A stretch of DNA of 9,450 nucleotides from an uncultured Clostridiaceae bacterium (GCA_905198755.1 CAJKDR010000038.1:1-9450); one strand, 5' to 3'. Numbered from the stretch's first letter, positions 1 through 6,983 are shown. Notes: a model not told the origin generated them from the sequence alone. Translations and numbers: made by a program.

Positions 1-308
1 ATGTTGTTGCAAACAAAGAAATAGAAATAATAATGGAGAAAATAAGAAAACAACTAGGATTTGCACCAGAGAATTACGAAATAAAAAGATTACCAAATAA
101 AATGGCAGAATGTATAATAGAAGAACAAAATATAATAATAAACCCAGATATAGTGAAATATGATAAACAAACAATAGAATATATATTAATACATGAATTT
201 GCACACTTAAAATATAAAACACATTGTGCTAAATTTAATGAAATAATAAATGAAAACATAAAGAATAAAAAGAAATATTTAGATATTATAAACAGAATAA
301 ACTTCTAA
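1..308 (+). CDS. YgjP-like zinc metallopeptidase domain protein (5' truncated by window)
   Basis: The frame is open from the window edge (first full codon at position 3) to the TAA at 306-308. The first ATG, at 33, has no ribosome binding site, so the gene probably starts upstream. Counting from that ATG, the protein carries HEFAHLKYKTH at residues 54-64. This is the HExxH zinc motif plus a third histidine (H64), spaced as in the YgjP/DUF45 group of SprT/M48-like metallopeptidases, whose signature is HExxHLxxxxH followed by an aromatic (here F68). H54, H58 and H64 would bind zinc and E55 would be the catalytic base. Only the C-terminal part of the domain is visible; full-length family members run to roughly 230 residues. 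Cellular role and substrate are unknown for most of this family. There are no membrane segments, and the C terminus is lysine-rich. A short stand-alone version of the domain remains possible. Confidence 0.72.
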   Translation, partial: VVANKEIEIIMEKIRKQLGFAPENYEIKRLPNKMAECIIEEQNIIINPDIVKYDKQTIEYILIHEFAHLKYKTHCAKFNEIINENIKNKKKYLDIINRINF

Positions 309-309
309 T

Positions 310-338
310 TTGAGAAAAATATAAGAATATGATATAAT
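310..338 (+). promoter_or_regulatory. Sigma-A promoter with extended -10 for the 93-aa membrane gene
   Basis: A -35 box TTGAGA (310-315) is followed by a 17-bp spacer and a perfect -10 box TATAAT (333-338). A TG dinucleotide at 330-331 gives the extended -10 element. It starts right after the stop of the upstream gene, so the small membrane gene is its own transcription unit, about 35 nt downstream of the expected start. Confidence 0.8.
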
Positions 339-378
339 ATATTTATAAGATTAGTAAAAATTAGGAGGCCTAAACATT

Positions 379-660
379 ATGAAAAAAATCAACAAAACTA
401 ATCTAGCAGATGGAGGAACACTTGTGTCACTTGCAGCCGTGCTTATAACCTTTTGGGTTGTAATTGTATGTGCAATTGTAGGAAATACAGGTATAGTCCC
501 TTGGGCATGCATGATGGCTTATTTAATCTTTTCGGCAACATTGTTTGCAAGGTTTATAGGCTTTGAAGCTAAAGGGATAATAAGAATATTAGCAGGAACG
601 CTATGTATGGGCATAGCTTTGGTTTTACCATATGTGGTAATTCTAAATATATTCCACTAA
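379..660 (+). CDS. Small three-helix membrane protein, function unknown
   Basis: This encodes 93 residues starting at an ATG with an ideal AGGAGG (363-368) 10 nt upstream. The N terminus is short and lysine-rich (MKKINK). Three hydrophobic stretches follow at about residues 15-34, 39-60 and 67-90, joined by short loops (one with a GFEAKG turn at 61-66), so it is an integral membrane protein with little outside the bilayer. I do not recognise a family and see no catalytic motif. It has its own extended -10 promoter and its own strong terminator, so it is transcribed alone between a peptidase gene and a tRNA. Codon use is a little richer in C- and G-ending codons (CTT, GTG, GCC, ACC) than in the neighbours, which may reflect hydrophobic composition or a different history. 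It is very likely a real gene. Confidence 0.8.
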   Translation: MKKINKTNLADGGTLVSLAAVLITFWVVIVCAIVGNTGIVPWACMMAYLIFSATLFARFIGFEAKGIIRILAGTLCMGIALVLPYVVILNIFH

Positions 661-675
661 TATTCCATCTGGTTG

Positions 676-702
676 GAGGAGCTATTATAGCTCCTCTTTT
701 TT
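676..702 (+). terminator. Intrinsic terminator of the 93-aa membrane gene
   Basis: GAGGAGCTA (676-684) pairs perfectly with TAGCTCCTC (688-696) around a TTA loop. Six T residues follow (697-702). It lies 15 nt after the stop codon. Confidence 0.93.
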
Positions 703-739
703 ATAAAAAGTACTAGTATTTTTTTAGAAAATATGATAT

Positions 740-745
740 TATAAT
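740..745 (+). promoter_or_regulatory. Probable -10 box of the tRNA-Gln gene
   Basis: A perfect TATAAT lies 8 bp before the mature tRNA 5' end. The -35 region (about 717-722) is only a T-rich match, so the promoter is inferred mainly from the -10 box and from the strong terminator just upstream, which means the tRNA needs its own start. The implied 5' leader would be very short. Confidence 0.5.
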
Positions 746-753
746 AAACACAT

Positions 754-828
754 TGGGGTATCGCCAAGCGGTAAGGCATCGGACTCTGACTCCGACATTC
801 CTGTGTTCGAATCACAGTACCCCAGCCA
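754..828 (+). tRNA. tRNA-Gln (anticodon CUG), CCA encoded
   Basis: A complete cloverleaf is visible. The acceptor stem TGGGGTA (754-760) pairs fully with TACCCCA (818-824). The D arm has a GCC/GGC stem. The anticodon stem is TCGGA/TCCGA (779-783, 791-795) around loop CTCTGAC, with anticodon CTG at 786-788. The T stem CTGTG/CACAG encloses TTCGAAT. The discriminator is G825, followed by a genomic CCA (826-828). The U1-A72 acceptor pair is typical of bacterial tRNA-Gln. This is the CAG-reading isoacceptor; genes in this window use CAA almost always and CAG only occasionally. It is flanked by terminators on both sides, so it is probably a single-gene transcript. Confidence 0.97.
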
Positions 829-871
829 TTAATATTTATTATTTACAAAAAGAAAATAATTAAGAACCATA

Positions 872-903
872 CAAAAATAAACCCGATGGGTTTATTTTTG
901 CTT
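872..903 (+). terminator. Intrinsic terminator after tRNA-Gln
   Basis: This is a perfect 13-bp inverted repeat, 872-884 against 888-900, around a GAT loop. The T-rich distal arm supplies the U tract on the plus strand. The A-rich proximal arm means it would also work in the other direction. It sits between tRNA-Gln and eno and should insulate the two. Confidence 0.85.
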
Positions 904-955
904 TATGCTTATAAAAATATAGTTTTCTGTTAATAATGTATCTAGGAGGTATATT

Positions 956-2224
956 ATGGAAGATTGTATAAAAATTGAAGACATAAAAGCTTTGGAGGTT
1001 TTAGATTCTAGAGGTAATCCAACAGTGCAAGTTACTACTTACTTAAATGATGGAAGTTATGGAAGATGTATTGTTCCATCTGGAGCTTCTACAGGAAGTT
1101 TTGAAGCAGTGGAACTAAGAGATAATGATAAAGAAAGATATAATGGAAAAGGTGTAAAAACAGCAGTTAATAATGTTAATGAAATTATAAAAAATGAGTT
1201 GATTGGAAAGAGCCCATATAATCAAAAGATAATAGATGATTTATTAATAAAGTTAGATGGAACAGACAATAAAGCAAAACTTGGAGCAAATGCAATGTTG
1301 GGAGTTTCTGTATCTGTTGCTAAGGCAGCTGCAAAATCTCTACAATTACCATTTTATAGGTATATAGGTGGAATTAGCTCAAATACAATGCCTATACCAA
1401 TGATGAACATATTAAATGGAGGAAAACATTCAGATAATACAGTGAATATCCAAGAATTTATGATAGTTCCTAAAAGTGGAAAAAGTTTTAAAGATAAAAT
1501 GAGAACAGCATCAGAAATATATCATGAATTAAAAAACATATTGAAAAATAGAAATTTAGTAACAGCTGTAGGAGATGAAGGAGGATTTGCACCAAATTTA
1601 TCGAATGATGAAGAGGCATTAGAATTACTGGTAGAGGCAATAAAGAATGCAGGATATACACCAGGACAAGAAGTTGGAATAGCGTTAGATATTGCAGCAA
1701 CAGAAATGTATGAAGAAGCAGAGAAAATAGAAAAAGAAGGTTCATACTTATTCTGGAAAACAGGAGAAATAAAAACTAGTGATGAGATGGTAGAATATTA
1801 TGCAGAGTTAGTAGATAAATATCCAATAATATCAATAGAAGATGGATTAGCAGAAGAAGACTGGTATGGCTGGGAAAAGTTAACAAGTAAACTATCAGAT
1901 AAAATTTTATTAGTAGGTGACGATTTGTTTGTTACAAATCCTAAAAGACTTCAGAAAGGAATAATGAAAAAAATAGCAAATAGTATATTGATAAAACCGA
2001 ATCAGATAGGGACATTATCAGAAACAATAGAAGCAATTAATTTAGCTAAAAGAAATAATTATACAACAATTATTTCTCATCGTTCAGGAGAAACAGAGGA
2101 TACAACTATAGCAGATTTAGCAGTAGCACTAGGATGCAAGTATATAAAATCAGGAGCACCATGCAGAACAGACAGAGTATGTAAGTATAATAGATTACTA
2201 AATATAGAAGCAGAAAATAAATAA
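956..2224 (+). CDS. eno: Enolase (phosphopyruvate hydratase)
   Basis: Enolase interconverts 2-phosphoglycerate and phosphoenolpyruvate in cytosolic glycolysis and gluconeogenesis, using two Mg2+ ions. The 422-residue protein is close to the usual 430. The N-terminal capping domain has DSRGNPT (17-23) and the mobile loop SGAST (42-46). In the TIM barrel I see substrate-binding H158 and catalytic E167 (IQEF), catalytic E208 in GDEGGFAP, and metal ligands D245 (LDIAATE), E295 ([11 protein letters not shown]) and D322 (VGDDLFVTN). The catalytic lysine is K347 (IKPNQIG). H375-R376-S377 (SHRSGETED) and K398 ([10 protein letters not shown]) complete the site, so all canonical active-site residues are present. 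The start is fixed by AGGAGG (944-949) 6 nt upstream. It is monocistronic here rather than in the common gapA-pgk-tpi-gpm-eno cluster. No convincing promoter is visible upstream, although the tRNA terminator implies one within about 905-940. Confidence 0.98.
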   Translation: MEDCIKIEDIKALEVLDSRGNPTVQVTTYLNDGSYGRCIVPSGASTGSFEAVELRDNDKERYNGKGVKTAVNNVNEIIKNELIGKSPYNQKIIDDLLIKLDGTDNKAKLGANAMLGVSVSVAKAAAKSLQLPFYRYIGGISSNTMPIPMMNILNGGKHSDNTVNIQEFMIVPKSGKSFKDKMRTASEIYHELKNILKNRNLVTAVGDEGGFAPNLSNDEEALELLVEAIKNAGYTPGQEVGIALDIAATEMYEEAEKIEKEGSYLFWKTGEIKTSDEMVEYYAELVDKYPIISIEDGLAEEDWYGWEKLTSKLSDKILLVGDDLFVTNPKRLQKGIMKKIANSILIKPNQIGTLSETIEAINLAKRNNYTTIISHRSGETEDTTIADLAVALGCKYIKSGAPCRTDRVCKYNRLLNIEAENK

Positions 2225-2243
2225 AATATTTCTTCCAAATCTT

Positions 2244-2272
2244 TTGACTTTTACCAAAAAATGTAGTATAAT
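2244..2272 (+). promoter_or_regulatory. Sigma-A promoter for the CarD-family gene
   Basis: TTGACT (2244-2249) is followed by a 17-bp spacer and TATAAT (2267-2272), close to perfect consensus. The expected transcript start is near 2279, giving an untranslated leader of about 110 nt before the ATG at 2389. No terminator is evident between eno and this promoter, so some eno read-through may add to expression. Confidence 0.87.
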
Positions 2273-2278
2273 TAATAC

Positions 2279-2388
2279 AGTTAGAAAATAAAAACGATAA
2301 TGATTCAAAAGAAAGCAATCAAATATTTTTCACAACTGAATCTTATTTTTTTACGTCCTAAACTATGTCTTTGAAAGGAATGATTTAC
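2279..2388 (+). other. Roughly 110-nt 5' leader of the CarD-family mRNA
   Basis: Between the promoter and the start codon lies a leader longer than needed. It holds an inverted repeat GATTCA/TGAATC (2302-2307, 2337-2342; 29-nt loop) followed by a T-rich run (2343-2352). It also holds a 24-codon open frame from the ATG at 2300 to a TGA at 2372-2374, which has no ribosome binding site and ends at the carD Shine-Dalgarno. A regulatory role is possible, but the stem is weak. Confidence 0.3.
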
Positions 2389-2958
2389 ATGTTTAATGTA
2401 GGAGATTATATAGTATACCCAATGCACGGAGCAGGAACAATAGATGCAATAGAAGAAAAAGATATTTTAGGAGAAAAACAATCTTATTATATTTTAAAAA
2501 TGCCAGGAGAAGTTAAAGTAATGGTACCAACAAGCAAAGCAGAACAAATTGGTGTTAGAAATGTTATAGATAAAACTTCTGCAGATAAGGTATTTGAAAT
2601 ATTAGAAGAAGACCAAACAGAAATGTCAATGAATTGGAATAAAAGATATAGAGACAACATGGACAAAATGAAAAGTGGAGACATATATGAAGTGGCAGAT
2701 GTAGTAAGAAACTTAAGCTTTAAACAAAAAGAAAAAGGATTATCTACAGGAGAAAAGAAGATGCTAATAAATGCTAAGCAAATATTAGTTAGTGAATTAG
2801 TATTAGCAGAACATTCTTCATATGAAGAAATGGAAGGAATAGTTGATAACAAAATAAATCAATCATTCAAAGAATTCAAAGTAGAAAATGTAGATAGTAT
2901 ATCACCTTTATCAAGTGTAGTAAATAAATTTATTCCATTTGAAGAAACAGAAGATTAA
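2389..2958 (+). CDS. CarD/CdnL-family transcriptional regulator
   Basis: CarD-family proteins bind the RNA polymerase beta subunit and stabilise the open promoter complex, acting globally on sigma-A promoters. The N-terminal Tudor-like RNAP-interaction domain (about 1-60) begins with the family hallmark FNVGDYIVYPMHGAG and shares homology with the transcription-repair coupling factor. The helical C-terminal domain carries the conserved run from W83 through RYRDN (86-90), GDIYEVADVVRNL (97-109) and the KGLSTGEKKML segment (116-126). W83 matches the tryptophan that in mycobacterial CarD wedges at the upstream edge of the bubble. The frame also opens at an ATG at 2365. I place the start at 2389 because AAAGGA (2374-2379) lies 9 nt upstream and family members begin with MF-x-[VI]-G-D. 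That gives 189 residues, a normal family length. It is monocistronic, with its own promoter and terminator, and sits immediately before dnaG-rpoD. Confidence 0.92.
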   Translation: MFNVGDYIVYPMHGAGTIDAIEEKDILGEKQSYYILKMPGEVKVMVPTSKAEQIGVRNVIDKTSADKVFEILEEDQTEMSMNWNKRYRDNMDKMKSGDIYEVADVVRNLSFKQKEKGLSTGEKKMLINAKQILVSELVLAEHSSYEEMEGIVDNKINQSFKEFKVENVDSISPLSSVVNKFIPFEETED

Positions 2959-2962
2959 TAAT

Positions 2963-2990
2963 TAAAATCCCTAGATAACTAGGGATTTTA
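2963..2990 (+). terminator. Intrinsic terminator after the CarD-family gene
   Basis: A 12-bp perfect stem, 2963-2974 against 2979-2990 with an ATAA loop, ends in TTTTA on the plus strand. It starts 4 nt after the stop codon. Its core is CCCTAG/CTAGGG. The flanking A/T symmetry would allow bidirectional use, but no convergent gene is present. Confidence 0.88.
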
Positions 2991-3001
2991 TTAATGTTGA
3001 A

Positions 3002-3031
3002 AAGACAATAAAAGATAGTTGATAGTAGAAT
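3002..3031 (+). promoter_or_regulatory. Possible promoter of dnaG-rpoD
   Basis: The preceding terminator implies a promoter between 2991 and 3095. The best match I find is AAGACA (3002-3007), an 18-bp spacer and TAGAAT (3026-3031, five of six -10 bases). A second candidate, TTGAAA (3059) with TAATAT (3081), would start transcription inside the ribosome binding site and is less likely. Support is modest. Confidence 0.35.
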
Positions 3032-3106
3032 AAATATTTGGTAAACATAAAGAAGGATTTGAAAAATATCTGTCGAATAGTAATATATAAAAGAAAGGTT
3101 TATAAA

Positions 3107-4903
3107 ATGATACGATATAGTGATGAATTGTTAGATGAAATAAGAAATAGTAACGATATAGTAGATATAATCTCACAATATGTAGTATTAAAAAGAAGCG
3201 GTAGAAACTTTTTTGGACTATGTCCATTTCATAAAGAAAAATCGCCTTCTTTTTCTGTTTCTCCAGATAAGCAAATATTTCATTGCTTTGGGTGCGGTGT
3301 AGGCGGAAATGTGTTTCACTTTTTAAGCAAAATTGAAAATATAAATTTTGTAGAAAGTGTAAAAATGCTTGCGGATAGAGCAAATATAGCACTACCAACC
3401 TTAGATAATGGAGAAGATGCAAAGAAACAACAATTAAAAGCAAAAGTCTATGAAATAAATAAAATTGCAGCAGAATTCTATCATGAAAATTTATATAAAC
3501 CAACATCGAAACCAGCACAGGACTATGTAAAAAAGAGAAGATTGGATAATAAAACATTAAAAACTTTTAGCATAGGATATGCAGGAAAATTTGATGAGCT
3601 ATATAGAGAACTTGTAAAACATGGATTCACAGAAGAAGAAATGTTAGCATCTAGTATGATTTTAAAAAACAACAATGGACAATTTATAGATAGATTTAGA
3701 AAGAGATTTATGATTCCAATAAAAGATGTAAGAGATAGAGTTATAGCTTTTGGAGGAAGAGTATTAGACGATTCTAAACCTAAATACATAAATTCACCAG
3801 AAAACATAGTTTATAGTAAGGGAAGAAACTTATTTGGACTTAATGTTGCTAAGAAAAACCCAATGGAAAAAATAATCATAGTAGAAGGATATATGGATGC
3901 AATATCCTTATATCAAAGAGGGATAAATAATGTTGTAGCATCATTAGGAACAGCATTGACAGAACACCAAGGAAGATTACTTGGAAAATATGCAAGTCAA
4001 ATAATAATAGGATATGATGCAGATGGAGCAGGACAAGCTGCAACAATGAGAGGATTAGAAATACTACAAAATCTTGGATATGATGTTAGAGTATTGCAAT
4101 TAGATGATCCTGAGGTAAAAGATCCAGATGAATATGTTATAAAAAATGGAACAGGAAGATTTAATAGATGTGTAGATAACTCAATATCATTAGTAGAATT
4201 TAAAGTAAAAATGCTAAAGAAATCGTTAAATATAAATACAGCGAGTGATAAAATAAAATTCTTAAACGAAGTTTCAAAAATTTTATCAAAAGTTGATAAC
4301 AATATAGAAAAAGAAATATACATAGAAAGAATTTCTAAAGATTATGATGTCTCAAAAGAAGCTATATATGCACAAACAAACAAATTGCAATATGCAAACT
4401 CAAAAGGAAGTCAAGTTCTAGAAAGAAACATAACACATATAAAACCTAAAAAAGAAACTAATACAGAAACAAATGAAGCTTTAATAAGAAGAGAAAACAT
4501 GACAATATCTTTATTACTAAATGAAGAACTGCATGCATATGATAGTTTGAAAAACGTTATATCAGTTGAAGATTTTAAATATGAAACAAACAAAAAAATT
4601 GCTAAGATATTGTATGATGAATTTGAAAAAGGAAATAGTAATATTAGTAGTATCTTAGATAGTATAAGCGATGAAGAAATACTAAATCAAATCACTAAAA
4701 TAATGTCAGATGACTATGATATTACAGACAATAATAAAGCAATAATGGATATAATAAAGATATATGAAAAAAATAAACTCGTAAATGAGAAAAACGAGAT
4801 TATAAACAAGCTTGAAGATAGCAAAAACTTAACCCAAGAGGAAGTAGCAAGTTTAGAAAATAAGCTTAGTGAACTTATTATAAAACTAGCTAAAATGAAG
4901 TAG
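3107..4903 (+). CDS. dnaG: DNA primase
   Basis: DnaG synthesises the RNA primers for lagging-strand replication and is recruited by the replicative helicase. Length is 598 residues, as in other Firmicutes. The N-terminal CHC2 zinc-binding domain has C39-x2-H42 and C60-x2-C63 (CPFH, CFGC). The catalytic core includes the basic motif [11 protein letters not shown] (195-205) and a TOPRIM fold with E260 (VEGYMD), D304 and D306 (DADGAG) and the later DPDE (339-342), the metal-binding set. Residues from about 450 form the poorly conserved helical helicase-binding region. The frame extends upstream to a TTG at 3038, but I start at the ATG at 3107: GAAAGG (3093-3098) is 8 nt upstream, and the protein then begins [13 protein letters not shown], as the family does. 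It is followed directly by rpoD, the conserved dnaG-rpoD arrangement of the macromolecular-synthesis operon. Confidence 0.97.
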   Translation: MIRYSDELLDEIRNSNDIVDIISQYVVLKRSGRNFFGLCPFHKEKSPSFSVSPDKQIFHCFGCGVGGNVFHFLSKIENINFVESVKMLADRANIALPTLDNGEDAKKQQLKAKVYEINKIAAEFYHENLYKPTSKPAQDYVKKRRLDNKTLKTFSIGYAGKFDELYRELVKHGFTEEEMLASSMILKNNNGQFIDRFRKRFMIPIKDVRDRVIAFGGRVLDDSKPKYINSPENIVYSKGRNLFGLNVAKKNPMEKIIIVEGYMDAISLYQRGINNVVASLGTALTEHQGRLLGKYASQIIIGYDADGAGQAATMRGLEILQNLGYDVRVLQLDDPEVKDPDEYVIKNGTGRFNRCVDNSISLVEFKVKMLKKSLNINTASDKIKFLNEVSKILSKVDNNIEKEIYIERISKDYDVSKEAIYAQTNKLQYANSKGSQVLERNITHIKPKKETNTETNEALIRRENMTISLLLNEELHAYDSLKNVISVEDFKYETNKKIAKILYDEFEKGNSNISSILDSISDEEILNQITKIMSDDYDITDNNKAIMDIIKIYEKNKLVNEKNEIINKLEDSKNLTQEEVASLENKLSELIIKLAKMK

Positions 4904-4916
4904 GAGGTTAAATCTA

Positions 4917-6110
4917 ATGGGAAGAAAGAAAAAAGAAGAAATATTGGAAGAAATGAAGGAAAAAATTAAAGAAGATAATAAAGCAAAAAAAGCAACAAAA
5001 AAAGAAGCTAAGGTAGAGACAAAAACAGAAGAACAAATAAAAGATGAAGTAAAAGATATAGTAGAAAAAGCAAAAGATGGAAAAATGACATATGCAGAAC
5101 TTGCTACTAAATTAGATAATATTAATCCAGAACAAATAGATAAAGTATTTGATAAATTTGAAGAAATAGGTGTAGATATATTAGCAGATGAATTCGAAGA
5201 AGAAGAGCCAGACTTAGAAGATTTAAAAGAAGTAGAAGATATAAAAGTAGATGATAATAGTTTTGCATCATTAGATGGAATAAATGTAGACGATCCAGTT
5301 AGAATGTATTTAAGAGAAATAGGAAAAATCCCACTTCTTACTTATGAGGAAGAATTAGACTTAGCACAAAAAGTTCTAGAAGGCGATGAAGAAGCTAAAA
5401 AGAAATTATCAGAATCAAACTTAAGACTAGTTGTAAGTATAGCAAAAAAATATGTTGGTAGAGGTATGCTATTCTTAGATTTAATACAAGAAGGAAATAT
5501 GGGGTTAATAAAAGCTGTTGAGAAATTTGACTACAAAAAAGGATACAAATTTAGTACTTATGCAACATGGTGGATAAGACAAGCAATAACAAGAGCAATA
5601 GCAGACCAAGCAAGGACAATAAGAATACCAGTTCATATGGTGGAAACTATAAATAAATTAATACGTACATCAAGATTATTATTACAAAGATTAGGAAGAG
5701 AGCCAAGTCCAGAAGAAATAGCAGAAGAACTAGAAATGCCAGTAGAAAAAGTAATGGAAATTCAAAAAATAGCACAAGATCCAGTATCATTGGAAACACC
5801 AATAGGAGAAGAAGATGATAGTCATCTAGGAGACTTTATACAAGATGATGATTCTCCAGCACCACAAGATGCAGCAGCATATACAATGCTTAAGGAACAA
5901 TTAGAAGAAGTTATGGGAACATTAACACCAAGAGAAGCAAAGGTATTAAAACTAAGATTTGGATTAGAAGACGGAAAAGCTAGAACACTAGAAGAAGTCG
6001 GAAAAGAATTTGATGTAACACGTGAAAGAATAAGACAAATAGAAGCAAAAGCATTAAGAAAATTAAGACATCCTAGTAGAAGTAAGAAATTGAAAGACTA
6101 TATGAATTAA
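4917..6110 (+). CDS. rpoD: Primary (housekeeping) sigma factor, sigma-70/sigma-A
   Basis: RpoD directs RNA polymerase to the TTGACA/TATAAT promoters seen throughout this window. The protein has 397 residues. A Lys/Glu-rich leader (1-45) precedes a region 1.1-like segment (about 40-95) and an acidic linker. Region 1.2 (from [12 protein letters not shown], 125-136) and region 2 follow; [20 protein letters not shown] (187-206) is region 2.2. Region 2.4 is [17 protein letters not shown], with Q222 and T225 at the positions that read the -10 box. Region 3 covers about 235-300. Region 4.2 has the helix-turn-helix [20 protein letters not shown] (368-387), which contacts the -35 box. The ribosome binding site AGGAGG (4902-4907) overlaps the dnaG TAG stop, so the two genes are translationally close and co-transcribed. 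The presence of regions 1.1 and 4.2 and the dnaG linkage separate it from alternative sigma factors. Confidence 0.98.
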   Translation: MGRKKKEEILEEMKEKIKEDNKAKKATKKEAKVETKTEEQIKDEVKDIVEKAKDGKMTYAELATKLDNINPEQIDKVFDKFEEIGVDILADEFEEEEPDLEDLKEVEDIKVDDNSFASLDGINVDDPVRMYLREIGKIPLLTYEEELDLAQKVLEGDEEAKKKLSESNLRLVVSIAKKYVGRGMLFLDLIQEGNMGLIKAVEKFDYKKGYKFSTYATWWIRQAITRAIADQARTIRIPVHMVETINKLIRTSRLLLQRLGREPSPEEIAEELEMPVEKVMEIQKIAQDPVSLETPIGEEDDSHLGDFIQDDDSPAPQDAAAYTMLKEQLEEVMGTLTPREAKVLKLRFGLEDGKARTLEEVGKEFDVTRERIRQIEAKALRKLRHPSRSKKLKDYMN

Positions 6111-6127
6111 TAAATAGAATCAAAAAT

Positions 6128-6156
6128 TTGCATTATTTGTAAATGTATGGTATAAT
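6128..6156 (+). promoter_or_regulatory. Sigma-A promoter with extended -10 for the 100-aa gene
   Basis: TTGCAT (6128-6133), a 17-bp spacer and TATAAT (6151-6156), with TG at 6148-6149, form an extended -10 promoter. It lies 17 nt after the rpoD stop. No hairpin terminator separates rpoD from it, so read-through from dnaG-rpoD is also possible. Confidence 0.82.
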
Positions 6157-6185
6157 GTTAATGTAAGTTTTATATTAATAAAATA

Positions 6186-6223
6186 GAGAGGTGAAAAACA
6201 ACTTTATTTAAGTTGAAATTATG
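6186..6223 (+). promoter_or_regulatory. Distant ribosome binding site with an intervening stem-loop
   Basis: The only Shine-Dalgarno-like sequence, GAGAGGTG (6186-6193), is 27 nt from the ATG at 6221, too far for normal initiation. Between them CAACTT (6199-6204) can pair with AAGTTG (6210-6215) around a 5-nt loop. Folding would bring the site to about 10 nt from the ATG. A TAA at 6209-6211, in frame with the gene, rules out an N-terminal extension from the GTG at 6191. The SD-hairpin-ATG reading is inference. Confidence 0.5.
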
Positions 6224-6523
6224 GAACAAATAAAAGGAAAAATAACATTTAAAAATTTCATAAATACTTTATTTGGAACAGAAATAGATGATTCTTATGA
6301 AAATTTTGAAATATCTGATCCAGCTTTATTAAAGGCGCAAAGTGATGCAAATAAATTAGTAAAAGAGATAGAAACAGCAGTAGTATCAGAAGGTAACAAA
6401 ACATCGAAAAATGGTGGTTTCTCAAATGGGTTAAGAAAAGACACATTAGATAAGATGAGAGAACAATTACAAAGAGGAATAAAAGTAGAAAAAAATGAAA
6501 ATGAAAAAGGTATAGAAAGATAA
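6221..6523 (+). CDS. Small soluble hypothetical protein (100 aa)
   Basis: I do not recognise this 100-residue protein. It has no signal peptide or membrane segment. Residues 1-20 (MEQIKGKITFKNFINTLFGT) are the most hydrophobic part. A helical stretch at about 34-56 (DPALLKAQ onward, ending in the ETAVVSE run) follows, then a Gly/Asn/Ser turn (60-71) and a second charged helix (72-88). The last 15 residues are Lys/Glu/Asn-rich and probably disordered. It has its own extended -10 promoter and its own terminator, and codon use matches the neighbours, so it is probably a real gene. The start is uncertain: the ATG at 6221 is the first possible one after an in-frame TAA at 6209, but its ribosome binding site is unusually far away. 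Its position directly after rpoD does not imply a function. Confidence 0.7.
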   Translation: MEQIKGKITFKNFINTLFGTEIDDSYENFEISDPALLKAQSDANKLVKEIETAVVSEGNKTSKNGGFSNGLRKDTLDKMREQLQRGIKVEKNENEKGIER

Positions 6524-6533
6524 ATTTTAAAGC

Positions 6534-6567
6534 AAAAAGAAACAGAATTTTATTTTGTTTCTTTTTT
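6534..6567 (+). terminator. Intrinsic terminator of the 100-aa gene
   Basis: AAAAAGAAACA (6534-6544) pairs with TGTTTCTTTTT (6556-6566), and the stem can extend inward by a G-U and two A-U pairs. A run of six T (6562-6567) ends it. It lies 10 nt after the stop codon. Confidence 0.85.
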
Positions 6568-6605
6568 ATATAATATGAAATCGTAACAAATCATTATATA
6601 TAGAA

Positions 6606-6649
6606 GCGGACGACTCTGTCCGCCCACACGGATTGTACTCCGTTTTTTT
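6606..6649. terminator. Tandem hairpins between convergent small genes
   Basis: Two hairpins lie in a GC-rich island. GCGGAC/GTCCGC (6606-6611, 6618-6623) has a 6-nt loop. ACGGA/TCCGT (6628-6632, 6639-6643) has a 6-nt loop and is followed by seven T (6643-6649). On the plus strand the second hairpin is a complete intrinsic terminator. On the minus strand the pair follows the stop of the 80-residue gene, and the GCGGAC hairpin there runs into TTCTATATATAAT, a weaker U tract. They probably end transcription of the convergent pair. A small plus-strand RNA ending at 6649 is an alternative. Confidence 0.6.
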
Positions 6650-6662
6650 ATAAAAAATATCA

Positions 6663-6905
6663 TTAGCAACATTTTTTATCTTTTTTACAAATTTTAAATA
6701 CAATTGTTAGTATTAAAAGTAGCCCCAATACTACGGCTAAAACGATTACTGATGATAATGCTGCAATAACACTTTCAGCAATATTCGCGCCTATAATTAA
6801 ACCAATTACTACAGCTAAAGATGCTAATAATATAGTTGCAATAATACCAAAGCAATTTCTTTTTTTAGCAGGTTTTTTATCATAATAACAATCTTGTGGT
6901 TCCAT
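6663..6905 (-). CDS. Small two-helix membrane protein with cysteine-tipped tails
   Basis: This encodes 80 residues. The frame opens at an ATG at 6920, but on the minus strand that ATG is embedded in the ribosome binding site ATGGAGGTGACTTTTATG. The second ATG (6905-6903) lies six bases after GGAGGTGA (6918-6911) and is the better start. The N-terminal tail (1-18) is hydrophilic with C6, YY and a KKPAKKRN basic patch. Hydrophobic helices run at about 19-41 and 46-70, with NIAES in the turn. The C-terminal tail is short and basic and ends KICKKDKKCC, with three cysteines. The basic tails suggest both ends face the cytoplasm, forming a helical hairpin; the cysteines could bind metal or be acylated, but nothing proves it. 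I recognise no family. The strong ribosome binding site and codon use support a real gene. Confidence 0.75.
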   Translation of the reverse strand: MEPQDCYYDKKPAKKRNCFGIIATILLASLAVVIGLIIGANIAESVIAALSSVIVLAVVLGLLLILTIVFKICKKDKKCC

Positions 6906-6930
6906 AAAAGTCACCTCCATTTACTATTGT

Positions 6931-6977
6931 TATATTATATAATATTCAATTTTGTAATATTTTGTTACAATTTGTAA
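6931..6977 (-). promoter_or_regulatory. Promoter region of the 80-aa gene with TTGTAA/TTACAA repeats
   Basis: Reading the minus strand, a TATAAT box falls in the AT-rich stretch near 6934-6942, about 30 nt before the start codon, with no clear -35 box. Just upstream are three copies of one hexamer: TTGTAA (6952-6957) and TTACAA (6965-6970) form an inverted repeat with a 7-bp spacer, and TTGTAA recurs at 6972-6977. This could be an operator, or simply AT-rich sequence. Confidence 0.35.
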
Positions 6978-6983
6978 TTTTAT

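Noticed and set aside
898..940. A defined eno promoter
   Set aside because: Candidates such as TTGCTT at 898 or TATAAA at 910 lack a partner box at 16-18 bp, so no promoter is called although one is expected.
1488..1745. Minus-strand open frame inside eno
   Set aside because: It is very Leu/Phe-rich, antisense to conserved enolase sequence and lacks expression signals.
2365..2388. Longer carD start at ATG 2365
   Set aside because: The CarD family begins at MF-x-[VI]-GD, and AAAGGA inside this stretch is correctly spaced for the ATG at 2389.
3038..3106. Longer dnaG start at TTG 3038 adding 23 residues
   Set aside because: The extension has no family match and no well-placed ribosome binding site. 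The ATG at 3107 has GAAAGG 8 nt upstream and gives the conserved DnaG N terminus.
2991..3557. Long minus-strand open frame (188 codons) antisense to the start of dnaG
   Set aside because: It is the complement of an AT-rich coding frame, rich in Leu, Phe and Tyr, with no ribosome binding site and no recognisable domain. The plus strand is unambiguously dnaG.
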